From NCBI GenBank assembly GCA_009360885.1, contig SPEL01000005.1, positions 291,157-355,156 on the forward strand: a stretch of 64,000 bases of DNA. Reading direction: 5' to 3'. The notes below the pieces were generated by a model. That model did no database searches. It was not told the origin of the DNA and worked only from the letters and a program-made list of their open reading frames with translations. Made by a program: the position numbers and the translations under genes. Of this stretch, positions 16,178 through 25,222 are shown piece after piece. This stretch comes from Sphingobium sp. GTDB taxonomy: Bacteria; Pseudomonadota; Alphaproteobacteria; Sphingomonadales; Sphingomonadaceae. Position 1 is the first letter of the stretch; each line of letters opens with the position of its first letter.

Positions 16178-16206
16178 TCCGCACATCATGAAAATGCGGA
16201 TTTTTT
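16178..16206 (+). terminator. Intrinsic terminator after the ferredoxin gene
   Basis: TCCGCA (16178-16183) pairs with TGCGGA (16195-16200), followed by six T residues: a classic short terminator. Confidence 0.75.
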
Positions 16207-16427
16207 GCTGTTGGGATATCAATCAGGTCGCAAAACCATCCTGCCAGCCGTCATGCTTATCTGCGGGATATCTCATCCTGTGCTCACTCAGGCCCTGAAT
16301 TCACTGCCCCCTGCATCGCAAAAAGAACAATTGGGAAAGAAGGAGCAACGACACGATTAGGGTCAGTGGCTTATTAATCAGCGCGGCTATAATCTGGCCT
16401 CTATCGGCGGGATAGAAAAACGAGATT

Positions 16428-16443
16428 ATAGCAGTGCTGCTAT
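16428..16443 (-). terminator. Possible terminator of the leftward SDR-cupin-FAH operon
   Basis: On the minus strand ATAGCAG and CTGCTAT form a 7-bp stem with a 2-nt loop, followed by AATCTCGTTTTT. The loop is very small, but the position 12 bp after the SDR stop fits a terminator. Confidence 0.45.
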
Positions 16444-16454
16444 GCCCCGATGTT

Positions 16455-17216
16455 TTACGTTCCGTCGGTGATAATGGTCCCGCCATCTACTACCAGATTG
16501 TGCCCGGTCACGAAGGCTCCAGCCGGAGAGGATAAGAATAATGCGGCACCGGATACGTCTTTAATTTCTCCGGGGCGACGCAGCGGCGTCATTTGCATGC
16601 GCCTGGCCATGAATTCCTCATTTGCAATCAATGGCGCAGAGAGTTCGGTGCGAATAAATCCGGGAGACAGTGCATTAACCCGCACATTTTTTGGTCCCCA
16701 CTCAACCGCCAGATTACGGGCTAACTGCGCCACGCCCGCCTTGGCGAGTGCATAGGCGTTAATCGATGCGTTTCCGCGCAGCCCCGACAGGCTAGAGATC
16801 AGCACCGCTGCGCCCCCGCCACGCGCCGCAATATGGGGCAAGGCGAGATTGCATAGCTTTACCTGAGACCGCAGATTAATGGCCATCACCCGATCATAAT
16901 CATCCATATCGATGGACGAAAAAGGCCCCGGTTTGCCGGTAACCCCGGCGTTGCAAACCAGAATATCAATGCCTCCAAAATGGCTAAGGGTGCTGTCCAC
17001 TAACTCCGCGAGTTGCGATTCATCGCTCACATCTGCTGGAACAGCCAGCGCACCCGTCTTTTGCCCAATTGCCATGCAATCTTCGGCATTTTCGCTGGAT
17101 ATGACGACCTGCGCTCCGTGGGATTGCATCGCCTGCGCAATCCCTAAGCCAATTCCGCGCGTCGACCCGGTGATAATCGCTACTTTACCAGAAAGGTCAA
17201 ACAAACCCATTGTCAT
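16455..17216 (-). CDS. SDR family NAD(P)-dependent oxidoreductase
   Basis: A 253-aa classical SDR: TGSTRGIGLG near residue 17, CNAGVTG near residue 90, active-site Ser in LISSLSGLRG and YALAKAG as YxxxK, ending NLVVDGG. The resemblance is to FabG-like and 2-deoxy-gluconate/cyclohexanol-type dehydrogenases. The ATG overlaps the stop of the cupin gene by four bases (ATGA), so it is the last gene of a three-gene leftward operon with the cupin and FAH-family genes. It probably oxidises a hydroxylated intermediate of the same pathway. Confidence 0.9.
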   Translation of the reverse strand: MTMGLFDLSGKVAIITGSTRGIGLGIAQAMQSHGAQVVISSENAEDCMAIGQKTGALAVPADVSDESQLAELVDSTLSHFGGIDILVCNAGVTGKPGPFSSIDMDDYDRVMAINLRSQVKLCNLALPHIAARGGGAAVLISSLSGLRGNASINAYALAKAGVAQLARNLAVEWGPKNVRVNALSPGFIRTELSAPLIANEEFMARRMQMTPLRRPGEIKDVSGAALFLSSPAGAFVTGHNLVVDGGTIITDGT

Positions 17217-17737
17217 TCCGACTGGTATTTTTCTTCGGGTTTCTCTTCCTGCAAAGGCTGTCCATTATGCATATAGGCCGGGGCTTCTATCAGGATGAAT
17301 GCAATACGACACGGATTGCTGGTAGTATTGCGCCAGAGATGATTGGTGCCGCGCTGAATAATAATACCGCCTTCACGCACAGTCTTCTTGCGTCCGTCTT
17401 CAAGCTCCAGTTCAATTTCGCCTGATAGTATAATGCCATAATCAATGCTGTTGGTCCGGTGCATCGGCGATTCCTTGCCCGGCAGCATATCCACTATGCG
17501 AATGACCGACCCCCGATTGAGGGTCAGGCCTGCATCACGCAAACGTCCATCCGTTTCATCATTATTGTCGGCCGGAACAGTTGCGGTCGTCCAGACAAGA
17601 AGAAAGGCCGCGTCACCAGAAGGGATCATTTCTGTGGCTGTCACATCTTCCGATTTGAAAATGGCGCGGCCATTCTCATCATGACCGGTCACGACGCGCT
17701 GTACTGGCGGCAATCCGGAATCACTGAGCTGGTTCAT
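17213..17737 (-). CDS. Cupin-domain protein
   Basis: A 174-aa single-cupin protein. The C-terminal half carries the barrel: DYGIILSGEIELELEDGRKK (motif 1) and GTNHLWRNTTSNPCRIAFI (motif 2 with its His). Motif 1 has HRTNSIDYG, so only part of the metal-binding set is present. AAAGGA seven bases upstream supports ATG 17737 over a TTG at 17758. It is coupled by ATGA overlap to the SDR downstream and lies 27 bp after the FAH-family gene. Small cupins in aromatic clusters act as isomerases, ring-cleaving enzymes or binding proteins; the role here is open. Confidence 0.83.
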   Translation of the reverse strand: MNQLSDSGLPPVQRVVTGHDENGRAIFKSEDVTATEMIPSGDAAFLLVWTTATVPADNNDETDGRLRDAGLTLNRGSVIRIVDMLPGKESPMHRTNSIDYGIILSGEIELELEDGRKKTVREGGIIIQRGTNHLWRNTTSNPCRIAFILIEAPAYMHNGQPLQEEKPEEKYQSE

Positions 17738-17764
17738 GGGAAGTCCTTTTCTATCCAACCAACA

Positions 17765-18712
17765 TTATTGAGCCGCAACCACTTGCTGGTTGATTGCACC
17801 AAAGGGCGTGCGACCATCAGGCAGGCGTCCTTCCATACGGACTCGGTCACCAAATCGCATGAAACCGGTACGCGGCACTCCTTCGTCGACGACCTCAATC
17901 CCGCGCCGTTCCGCAATGCAGGAGGAACCGACTTCGCGGAAATTCTCATTAGAGACCGTGCCAGACCCGATCACTGTGCCAGCAACGAGGGTCCGGGTTC
18001 GCGCCGCATGGGCGACCAGTTCATGAAACCCAAAACTCATAGGCTCGCCATTGGCCGCGCCAAAGCGAGCGTCGTTCCAATCCACCAATAAATCCATACA
18101 AACACGGCCATCGCGCCATGCTTTGCCCAGTTCATCAGGGGTAATTGCAAAGGGCGCCATTGAGCAGGCAGGCTTTGCCTGCACCCAACCGAAGCCTGTC
18201 TTCATTTCTGATCCAGCAAGCGCCCGGAGTGACCAGTCATTTATCTGCACAATAAGGCGGATATGCCTCATCGCATCCTGCGCATGAGTGCCCATGGGCA
18301 CTTCATCAACAATAACGCCAAATTCCCCTTCAAAATCGATACCGAGGCTTTCATCAGGCAGCGGCACATCATCCTGCGGTCCATAGAAATGATCGGACAT
18401 TCCCTGATACATAAGCGGCACACCAGTCTTTTCAGGCGCGATGCCAAGCACCTTATCCATCAACGCACCGTGGCTTTCAAAGGCGGACCCATCCAACCAT
18501 TGCCAGGCGCGCGGCAGTGGTGCCATCAGCACTGAAAGATCAAGGGCATGTGGAAATTCTGTCAGAGAGGCGAGATGGTGCTGCACTTCATCCCAGCGCT
18601 CTATTGCCTGCTGTAGCGTATTTACCGGTGCAAGCGCGTAATGCGTACCTTCTGGCGATACTATGATTAATTGCCCGTCTATGCCGCCATTATTCAGCGT
18701 CGCCAGTCGCAT
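17765..18712 (-). CDS. Fumarylacetoacetate hydrolase (FAH) family protein
   Basis: A 315-aa protein of the FAH superfamily. It starts with the family's MRLATLNNGGIDGQL, and its catalytic domain has YQGMSDHFYGPQDDVP, the metal-ligand segment GIDFEGEFGVIVDE (Glu-x-Glu), and GSGTVSN with GRTPFGAINQQ near the end. Members hydrolyse acylpyruvates or hydrate/isomerise dienoate products of meta-cleavage. ATG 18712 with GGAGAG upstream is preferred over an in-frame start at 18748. It leads the leftward operon with a cupin and an SDR. Together with the hydrolase at 18919 and the extradiol-like enzyme at 20937 it suggests ring-cleavage processing. Confidence 0.9.
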   Translation of the reverse strand: MRLATLNNGGIDGQLIIVSPEGTHYALAPVNTLQQAIERWDEVQHHLASLTEFPHALDLSVLMAPLPRAWQWLDGSAFESHGALMDKVLGIAPEKTGVPLMYQGMSDHFYGPQDDVPLPDESLGIDFEGEFGVIVDEVPMGTHAQDAMRHIRLIVQINDWSLRALAGSEMKTGFGWVQAKPACSMAPFAITPDELGKAWRDGRVCMDLLVDWNDARFGAANGEPMSFGFHELVAHAARTRTLVAGTVIGSGTVSNENFREVGSSCIAERRGIEVVDEGVPRTGFMRFGDRVRMEGRLPDGRTPFGAINQQVVAAQ

Positions 18713-18793
18713 ATTCTCTCCATCCCATATAATAATGCCGGTTCGCATCTATGTTCTGCGATGAAACAGGCCCCGGCCCGGGTCAAAGCCAAT

Positions 18794-18803
18794 CTATCGA
18801 TAG
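18794..18803. promoter_or_regulatory. Palindrome in the FAH/hydrolase divergent promoter
   Basis: CTATCGATAG is a perfect 10-bp palindrome in the 206-bp region between the leftward FAH operon and the rightward hydrolase operon. It may be a shared operator; its short length keeps confidence low. Confidence 0.3.
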
Positions 18804-18918
18804 CCAGCTTCCATAAATTCAATTTGATCCGCTTATCAGGAGAGCGGCATTGCAGACCACGGCCTGAACCCGCCCGCAGCGGCGCATAATGTTGCGATCA
18901 TAAAATAAGGATGCCCTT

Positions 18919-20082
18919 ATGTTCGAACCTTTCCCCGGCAATTATGTCTGGAACCTTGCAACCAATCTCGCTTTTTGCGGTGGAGGCAATCATGGCGAAA
19001 TAGATGAAGCCAACCGTCCGATTATGGAAGCAGCGAAAAGAGGTGCAGACGCTGGCAGTTCGGCCATGTTCGATAGCTGGGTCGCCGTTGCCGATCAGGT
19101 TGCGGATAATGCGGCAGCCGATGAAGCCGCAGGCTATCTTCTTTCCGCGGGCACCAAATATTTGCGCGCCAGCGGCTATTATCTCGCGGCGGAGCGGATG
19201 CAAAGTCGTGATTATGCGCCGCGTTGGGCCGCTTATGACAGAGGGCTGGAGCTGTATGCAAAGGGTTCGGCATTACGCGGGCTGCACGTTGATTTTGTTG
19301 AAATACCGTATGAAGGCAGTGCCTACACAGGCATTTTCATTCACGACGGTTCCGGGACGCCTCGCCCAACGCTCGTTTCAGTAAATGGCCTCGATTCAAT
19401 GAAGGAGCAGGTCAACATGGGCGGCCATGGCGCCTCCAATCTGGAAAGAGGCATGAACACCCTGTTTATCGATCAGCCCGGAACTGGCGAAGCACTTCGC
19501 AAGCGCAATCTGCCAGCCGTATATGAGGCAGAAAGATGGGGATCGCCAGCCTTCGACTATTTGCTGACCCGAACCGATGTAGTGCATGACAAAATCGGTA
19601 TATTCGGCCTGTCTTTCGGCGGTTATCATGCACCGCGTATTGCCGCAAACGACCCGCGTTATGCGCTTTGTGCGGTGATGGGGGCCAACCACATATGGGG
19701 GCAGAGACAGCGGGAACGCGTTGCCAATGAAGGTGAAAATCCCGTGCCCCATTATTGGGATCATGTAATGTGGGTATTCGGGTTTGAAGATCGCGATGCT
19801 TTTCTTGATTATGCGGATCAGATCACATTAGACGGACAGGTTGAAAAAATCCGCGTACCGTTCCTTATCACCCATGGTGAGAATGATCGGCAGATTCCGT
19901 TATTCAATGCCAAGATGAGCTACGATCAGGCAGTTCATTCGCCTAAGCGAACCTTGCGCATATTCACCAAGAAAGATTTTGAGGTCGAGCATTGCGGTGC
20001 TGATAATGGTACCGGTATGCGCGACTATATCGCCGACTGGTGCGCGCAAACGTTCGCGGAAATGGACCAGCGGGAAGGCTGA
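18919..20082 (+). CDS. Alpha/beta hydrolase, FrsA / dihydroxypseudooxynicotine-hydrolase-like
   Basis: A 387-aa alpha/beta hydrolase with a helical N-terminal cap. The nucleophile elbow is GLSFGG (in IGIFGLSFGGYHAPRIA, near residue 235), with the oxyanion region VSVNGLDSMKEQ; an acid residue lies in THGENDRQIP and the catalytic His in EHCGADNG. This arrangement matches the FrsA / 2,6-dihydroxypseudooxynicotine hydrolase branch, which includes C-C bond hydrolases. ATG 18919 opens a two-gene operon; the stop overlaps the start of the VOC gene (TGATG). The likely role is hydrolysis of a ring-cleavage product or of an ester. Confidence 0.85.
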   Translation: MFEPFPGNYVWNLATNLAFCGGGNHGEIDEANRPIMEAAKRGADAGSSAMFDSWVAVADQVADNAAADEAAGYLLSAGTKYLRASGYYLAAERMQSRDYAPRWAAYDRGLELYAKGSALRGLHVDFVEIPYEGSAYTGIFIHDGSGTPRPTLVSVNGLDSMKEQVNMGGHGASNLERGMNTLFIDQPGTGEALRKRNLPAVYEAERWGSPAFDYLLTRTDVVHDKIGIFGLSFGGYHAPRIAANDPRYALCAVMGANHIWGQRQRERVANEGENPVPHYWDHVMWVFGFEDRDAFLDYADQITLDGQVEKIRVPFLITHGENDRQIPLFNAKMSYDQAVHSPKRTLRIFTKKDFEVEHCGADNGTGMRDYIADWCAQTFAEMDQREG

Positions 20083-20483
20083 TGGCCCAATTCAGCTTTC
20101 ATCATGGCGGGGTGAGTGTTCCCAGCCTTAACGATGCCATTGACTGGTATGGGCGGGTTCTGGGTTTTGAGATCGAAAAACGCTTTTATATTGATGCTGC
20201 CCGCTCTCACACCGCAATGATGCGGAAAGGGCAACTGCGTTTCGAAATTTTCGAAGTGGAAGGCGCCGCTCCGTTACCCGAAGAGCGCCGCTATCCCCCG
20301 TCGGACCTGCGCACTCATGGTAACAAACATATCGCCTTCCGCGTTGAAGATCTGGACGATTTCCTGCCTGAAATGGAGCAAAAAGGCGCAGATATCGCTT
20401 TTGTTGTCAGGGAAGAATTTGGCAAGGCGTGTTTTCTGCGCGATTGCGCGGGTAATCTCATTGAATTTGTTGAGGAAAACTGA
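20082..20483 (+). CDS. VOC family (glyoxalase/extradiol fold) protein
   Basis: A 133-aa single-module vicinal-oxygen-chelate protein. Candidate metal ligands are visible at the expected places: His in FSFHHGGVSVPS, Glu in LRFEIFEVE, His in GNKHIAFRVEDLDDF and Glu in GNLIEFVEEN. The single-domain size fits glyoxalase I, epimerase or small isomerase-like members rather than full extradiol dioxygenases. ATG 20082 overlaps the hydrolase stop by one base and is preferred over an in-frame start at 20040 inside that gene. It is followed by a strong terminator. Confidence 0.87.
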   Translation: MAQFSFHHGGVSVPSLNDAIDWYGRVLGFEIEKRFYIDAARSHTAMMRKGQLRFEIFEVEGAAPLPEERRYPPSDLRTHGNKHIAFRVEDLDDFLPEMEQKGADIAFVVREEFGKACFLRDCAGNLIEFVEEN

Positions 20484-20569
20484 CGCTTTCTGTTGAAAAA
20501 TCACATGGCTTCAAAAGTGAAATTTCGGCTGAATCAGTACGTTCCTGTAATCTGCCTAATCTGTTTTAC

Positions 20570-20598
20570 GCCTGCCCCCTTATTTGCTGGGGGCAGGC
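20570..20598 (+). terminator. Strong hairpin after the hydrolase-VOC operon
   Basis: GCCTGCCCCC (20570-20579) pairs with GGGGGCAGGC (20589-20598), a perfect 10-bp stem followed by TTATAC. Confidence 0.7.
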
Positions 20599-20630
20599 TT
20601 ATACGTAACGAGAGGCGATTATCACGGGTG

Positions 20631-20938
20631 AGGGTCAGGACCCATTAATTTCATGAACCGTGATGGCCTGTTTGCGGGATGAAATGCAAGGACGTAACGA
20701 GCATGCCATGCCGGGGCATGGCAAAGCGCAGGCTCGCGCGCAATGCGGGGTTTGCCCCTCGGATAAGCGCTTTGACACCGCAGTTTACCTGCAAACGGCC
20801 ACCCTGTGGGCTTGGCTATTTTGGCCGCTGGCTGTGTCACTCGCTTGGCAAATAGCACCACTATTTTCCTGCGCTCCTTCCGTGTCAGCGGCCAAAACAG
20901 ATCAAGTCACGGCCACGGAATTAATGGGTCCTGACCCT
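20631..20938. mobile_element. MITE-like element with perfect 20-bp terminal inverted repeats
   Basis: The 308-bp element is bounded by AGGGTCAGGACCCATTAATT and its exact complement. It has no transposase. The inside is rich in short palindromes (GCATGCCATGCC...GGCATGGC) and is shared with the element at 51604-51809. The same terminal sequence borders a transposase remnant at 50151-50330 (AGGGTCAGGCCCCATTGATT), so the element is probably a non-autonomous derivative of that IS5-type family. No target-site duplication is obvious. Its right end touches the stop codon of the following minus-strand gene. Confidence 0.75.
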
Positions 20939-22007
20939 AGATCGCATGCTCATCTTCTTCCGTAATTTCGGCGAGCTTACCTTCAACCGGTAACTTGCCC
21001 GGCTTAGTTTTGCGATAAGGCTCAAAGCTTTTGCGATCCGCGTCAAAGCTCATATCCCACGGGATATTGTCCCCCCGGAAGATCGGCGGCGCATTGTTCG
21101 CCCACAGCAATGAACCAAAGCGAAAGTCCCAAGCGCGCGGTACCCAATTGTCATCGACATAATCCGTATCGGCGTGATATTCCGCTTCACCCTGTTTGCC
21201 CGGAATATCACAATAATAATAAATAGCGGATGATATACGGTGACGCGAAATACCGCCTGAGCTGTTCATACTCGCATTCTTCCAGCCTTTCGCCTCCATA
21301 ATGTTGGCACCCAGCATCACCTCATCAATATCATCACAGCCAAAAGCTATGTGCATGAATTTGAAATGGTCGGGGGCAATTGGCAGGTCACAATTCACCC
21401 AGAAGATCGAATGATGTTCAAACGTACCATCGGCGCGTGCAAAAATGCCGGTCCCTTTGCTGTGGTCTATGTATCTGAAGCCCAGATGACGCTCATAAAA
21501 TTCAAAGCTCCCTACATAGTCGGGGGAGAAAAATACGACATGATTGATGGTTTTAGGGATCGCTTTTCTGCGCCATATGCGATGCTGGTTAAAGCGGGGA
21601 TAAGAGGACGGAGTGTTAACCGGACTGGTCTGGCTGACCACAGGGCGCTTGGACCAGACACGCAGCGCGATTGGCTGACCATCAGGGCACACACACCGTA
21701 CTGTGCCGTCCGCACCGCGAACGGTCACGACTTCCCTTGCCAGACTTTTCTCGATCCTATCCAGTGTATCGCTATTCTCTACCCCCCAGACCGTTTCCTT
21801 GAGGCCATCGCCCGGAAATGGATCTGGCGATGGCAGCCTCGCATCGCCATGGAGATACAACACGACTCTGGAGCCTGAGGCGAGCCTGAACACAGCCTCT
21901 TTTTCATCCGCGTATAGTAACGGCAAACCAAAATCCGTCCAGAAACGGAGATTTTCCGCCAAATCGGAAACCCCAAAAACGACACTTTCAACGCCCAATA
22001 CAGACAT
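20937..22007 (-). CDS. Two-module VOC protein, extradiol-dioxygenase-like
   Basis: A 356-aa protein with two VOC modules, the layout of type I extradiol dioxygenases. The catalytic C-terminal module keeps a likely Fe ligand set: His156 in TINHVVFFS, His219 in FKFMHIAFGC and Glu276 in GEAEYHADTDY. A nearby His at FEHHSIFW and Tyr residues fit the active site. ATG 22007 is preferred for its GGGAG; an in-frame start lies at 22025. It probably cleaves a catecholic ring, feeding the FAH and alpha/beta hydrolase genes of this block. The C-terminus ends DEHAI and its TAG stop lies at the border of the MITE-like element, so the tail may have been altered by insertion. Confidence 0.85.
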   Translation of the reverse strand: MSVLGVESVVFGVSDLAENLRFWTDFGLPLLYADEKEAVFRLASGSRVVLYLHGDARLPSPDPFPGDGLKETVWGVENSDTLDRIEKSLAREVVTVRGADGTVRCVCPDGQPIALRVWSKRPVVSQTSPVNTPSSYPRFNQHRIWRRKAIPKTINHVVFFSPDYVGSFEFYERHLGFRYIDHSKGTGIFARADGTFEHHSIFWVNCDLPIAPDHFKFMHIAFGCDDIDEVMLGANIMEAKGWKNASMNSSGGISRHRISSAIYYYCDIPGKQGEAEYHADTDYVDDNWVPRAWDFRFGSLLWANNAPPIFRGDNIPWDMSFDADRKSFEPYRKTKPGKLPVEGKLAEITEEDEHAI

Positions 22008-22221
22008 GGCAACTCCCTTCTCCATCGTCTGATTATGGAAGAGTAGGAAGCGCCCTAAAAACGCATTTCATGGCGAGCTGCTATTAGCCGAATTAATAAG
22101 AGGATGGTGCATATGATGCACCTGTCATACGCATTCGTAATAAACCGAACGACCCGCACGCGCCAATGCAGCAAAATCTTATGCGCTGTTTCATCAGGCA
22201 GAGAGATTGAGGGGCGGGCCC

Positions 22222-23253
22222 CTAAGCACCACGAGCCTGCCCGGAGGTGTGGCTTTGAAACTGAGCACTCAATTCTTTATGCGACATTCCGCAACGCGTT
22301 GCATTTAACGGCACAACCCCCTGTTCCAAAGCAGCGGATGGGGTAGCCGCAGGTTGACGGGCATGGATCGTCAGATGTTCGACAACCCAACGAATGGCAG
22401 GATCGTTATTGCTAGAAATATGCCATTGCACAGCTTCCCGTATCGATGGAATTTCGAAAGGCAGTTCATGAATGATAAGGGGTAGATACTCTGCCGCACG
22501 CAATGCGAGACGCCGATGCATCGTGGCAATACGTTTTGTCCCGATAACAAAGCTGGGTAATGCTGTGAAGTTATGAGCGATAACCTCTATCCTGCGCTGG
22601 CGATTTTGTCGGCGAAGAAACCAGTCTTCAAACGCAGATACCCGTCCCCGGCCAAACCGAGCCGTCACATGGCCGGATTCAAAATAAAGCTCTTTAGTCA
22701 TAGGGGCAACCATCGCCGGATTAGCGGCACATCCGACGACGACATAGTCATCTTCGAACAAGATTTGACTGGGATGATCCGCCGAAATCGCATAATCAAT
22801 AGTTATCAGCAGGTCCATGAAGCCGCGCTCCAGCGTTTCCAGCAAACCGGCGTTAAGTTGCTGAATCTCAAAACGCATATGCGGCGCTTTTTCCTGAAGG
22901 TCGATAAAAGCGGGCGCTAGTAAAACCTCAGACATATAATCAGATGCCATAATGCGAATGGTACGATCCGACGTGGCAGGATCAAAAGGAGGAGGCACTG
23001 CAATGGTAGAGCGTATCTGTTCCAGCACGGCCCGAACGGGTTCGACCAGTCCTTCTGCGCGGGCAGTCAGCATCATTTGCCGCCCTTTTTGCACCAGAAG
23101 ATCATCACTAAAATAATCGCGCAACCGCCCTAAGGCTGAGGATGTTGCGGATTGGGACAAGCAAATACGTTCCGCAGCGATACTAACGCTCCGTTCGCTC
23201 AGCAGGGCGTCCAGCGCGACCAGCAGATTGAGATCAAGCCTGTCAAATCGCAT
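22222..23253 (-). CDS. LysR family transcriptional regulator
   Basis: A 343-aa LysR-type regulator, somewhat long because of a C-terminal tail. The N-terminal helix-turn-helix is LDLNLLVALDALLSERSVSIAAERICLSQSATSSALGRLR (residues 6-45), close to the NodD/PcpR-like branch. An effector-binding domain follows from about residue 90 (IRIMASDYMSEVLLAPAF). GAGAGGA precedes the ATG. It lies between the extradiol-like gene and an epimerase/dehydrogenase gene, all leftward. It probably activates the ring-cleavage genes in response to an aromatic inducer. The last 30 residues (after QPAATPSA) look low-complexity and may be dispensable. Confidence 0.92.
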   Translation of the reverse strand: MRFDRLDLNLLVALDALLSERSVSIAAERICLSQSATSSALGRLRDYFSDDLLVQKGRQMMLTARAEGLVEPVRAVLEQIRSTIAVPPPFDPATSDRTIRIMASDYMSEVLLAPAFIDLQEKAPHMRFEIQQLNAGLLETLERGFMDLLITIDYAISADHPSQILFEDDYVVVGCAANPAMVAPMTKELYFESGHVTARFGRGRVSAFEDWFLRRQNRQRRIEVIAHNFTALPSFVIGTKRIATMHRRLALRAAEYLPLIIHELPFEIPSIREAVQWHISSNNDPAIRWVVEHLTIHARQPAATPSAALEQGVVPLNATRCGMSHKELSAQFQSHTSGQARGA

Positions 23254-23287
23254 ATCCTATCCTCTCATTTTATTTGTTCTATTTGTT

Positions 23288-24217
23288 TTACTCTTTAGCG
23301 ATCACCGTCAACGCATTAGTAACAAGTGCTGCGAGCGTACCATCATGCACGAAGCCCGCGCACTCCGCCATTGGTGTAGCAAGTGGGGGTTGCGCCCCAA
23401 AACCAGCCTCCAGCACCGCATCAGGTTGATACGATACCAGATGAGTTGAAACATTACATTGGCGCGCAACCTCGGACACAAGATCACTCATCGCAATGCG
23501 TTGAGCAGGTAATGTAACGGTGCGCGTCGGCGGCATTAACGCAATATCCATCATCAGCGCGTGCATTAAATTATCAACGCAACAAGTAACCGACTGCGCC
23601 CAAATGGTCGCATCTGGCGATACGGGACACATAAATTGCTGATTTGCGCGTAACGCGTGGAAAAGGTCGCTCATAAAGGCCGATTTCATTCCGCTTGGCC
23701 CCTTGGGACGCGCCAGAATGCCTGGCAAGCGAACAGACACACCTTCAATTTCTTCTCGATGATGCATCATTGCGACAGCGGGTTCCATCATCGCCTTGTG
23801 TCCGCCATAAATCATGCGCGGCGCGAGCGGCGTATTATCGTCAACACCATGGCCGGGCAACGGGTCGCCCAAAACCGCAATCGAACTGGCATATACAATG
23901 CGTGGGCGATTTCCTGCCGCTTTGGCATCTTCCAACAGGTCATACATCGCATCGACATTCACCCGGCGCGATGCGGCAGGATCCGCTTCCGCAGCACCGC
24001 CCGGCACCGTTGCCAGATGCACAAGCGCGTCGCACCCATCACGAAATGCCTCTGCCCTCACATCTGCCGAACATATATCCCCGACCACGGCTCGCGCACC
24101 TGTGGCCGCGCCGTCTGACGCATTATCCATGGCAACAACAGGCCGCCCGGCATCGACAAGCCGCTGCACTAACTGGCGTCCGACAAAGCCACCTGCCCCC
24201 GTCACGATGATCGTCAT
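23288..24217 (-). CDS. Extended-SDR NAD-dependent epimerase/dehydratase family protein
   Basis: A 309-aa extended SDR with the TGAGGFVG cofactor motif at residues 6-13 and YASSIAVLG before YGGHK, which supplies the YxxxK pair. The layout (DNASDGAATGARAVVGDI, then LVHLATVPGGAAEADP) is close to the D-erythronate dehydrogenase (DenD)-like group, which oxidises sugar acids, though other substrates are possible. ATG 24217 gives the normal N-terminus; GGAGTG is upstream, and an in-frame GTG at 24229 is an alternative. It ends 34 bp upstream of the LysR gene and could be in the same transcript. The 384 bp on its other side (24218-24601) hold only its promoter region and no gene or repeat that I can see. 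Confidence 0.83.
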   Translation of the reverse strand: MTIIVTGAGGFVGRQLVQRLVDAGRPVVAMDNASDGAATGARAVVGDICSADVRAEAFRDGCDALVHLATVPGGAAEADPAASRRVNVDAMYDLLEDAKAAGNRPRIVYASSIAVLGDPLPGHGVDDNTPLAPRMIYGGHKAMMEPAVAMMHHREEIEGVSVRLPGILARPKGPSGMKSAFMSDLFHALRANQQFMCPVSPDATIWAQSVTCCVDNLMHALMMDIALMPPTRTVTLPAQRIAMSDLVSEVARQCNVSTHLVSYQPDAVLEAGFGAQPPLATPMAECAGFVHDGTLAALVTNALTVIAKE

Positions 24218-24601
24218 GGATTGAAACACTCCTGTTCATTATAATTCTCAGCAGCAATGAGCATGGCGCAGCACCGCTAAATACCAATATTCAGCCTTCG
24301 CAATAAACAACCGTTACTATGTAACACGGCGATTATGGCTATTGTCAGGCATTTCTATTCTACAATTACTGCAAGGAACCAAATAAAGCGACATTCTGCT
24401 TCCGCGCGCTGGAGACGCCCGTAATTAGGCCCAGCCAAATGGCGGGAACACGCAACCGTTGGCAAAATAAGGCTTATGTCTCCCTCCCAGTATGAAATGC
24501 GTGATGTTTTCTATCTCTGCGGCAATTCTGATCCCTAGACGCCATAGATGTCATATTGATTGTGTGAATAGCTGGCATCCATAACGGGTGAATGAACCCC
24601 A

Positions 24602-25209
24602 GGAGGCGTGGACAAATTTGATCCAGTATCTGGCTGTTGCGATATGGCCCATGCTCATAAAGCTGGCAGCGAGTTAATCATATCGGGTTGCGATGGCCCG
24701 GTTGATCTTGAGATGGCCGAACATGCGCTCGATGCGGTTGCGCTGCTTGTAGAGCGCCCGATCATGTTTGATTTTCACCCGGCGGTTTGATCGGCCGGGA
24801 ATGACGGCCTTTATGTCGCGGCTGGCAAGGTCTGCGCGAATGGAGCCCTTGTCCGCGAGGAGCGCCTGTGGTGCTTGCTCCGGCAAGGCGATCAACGTGT
24901 CATAAGCCCTGCAATCCGCCGCTTCGCCAACCGTCAAGTGAAAGGCGAGTGGTCGTCCTCGGGCGTCAGCCAGGCAGTGAAGCTTACTGGTGAACCCGCC
25001 CCGCGAACGGCCAAGAGCGCGTCGATGAGTCCCCCTTTTCCGCCCGCTGCCGAGACGTGAGCGCGGACTGTGGTGCTATCGATGCTGTAATGGCCGCCAT
25101 CCGCCATGATCTCGGCCAGCGTTACCGCTACGACCAGTTTGCCAATAGCTTCCTTGGCATGGTCCATCTCGCCACCGCCAGATACTGGCTCAAATTTGTC
25201 CACGCCGCC
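24602..25209 (-). mobile_element. Internally deleted IS5-family (IS427-like) element
   Basis: Both ends survive as inverted repeats: GGCGTGGACAAATTTG near 24604 and its complement CAAATTTGTCCACGCC ending at 25207, extended by CCAGTATCTGGC on each side. On the minus strand the transposase survives as two frames: one from 25203 with IDSTTVRAHVSAAGGKGG (the start of the DDE core), and one at 24674-24937 with ALLADKGSIRADL and the C-terminal RNRIERMFGHLKINRAIATRYD. The N-terminal domain is missing, so the 608-bp element is defective; complete relatives are about 850 bp (see 39706-40556). Confidence 0.8.
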
Positions 25210-25222
25210 TAATAAGAAGGGT

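Noticed and set aside
16345-16375. AGGGTCAGTGGCTTATTAAT, reminiscent of the MITE-like terminal repeat
   Set aside because: Only the first eight bases and ATTAAT agree; no partner end was found, so chance is likely.
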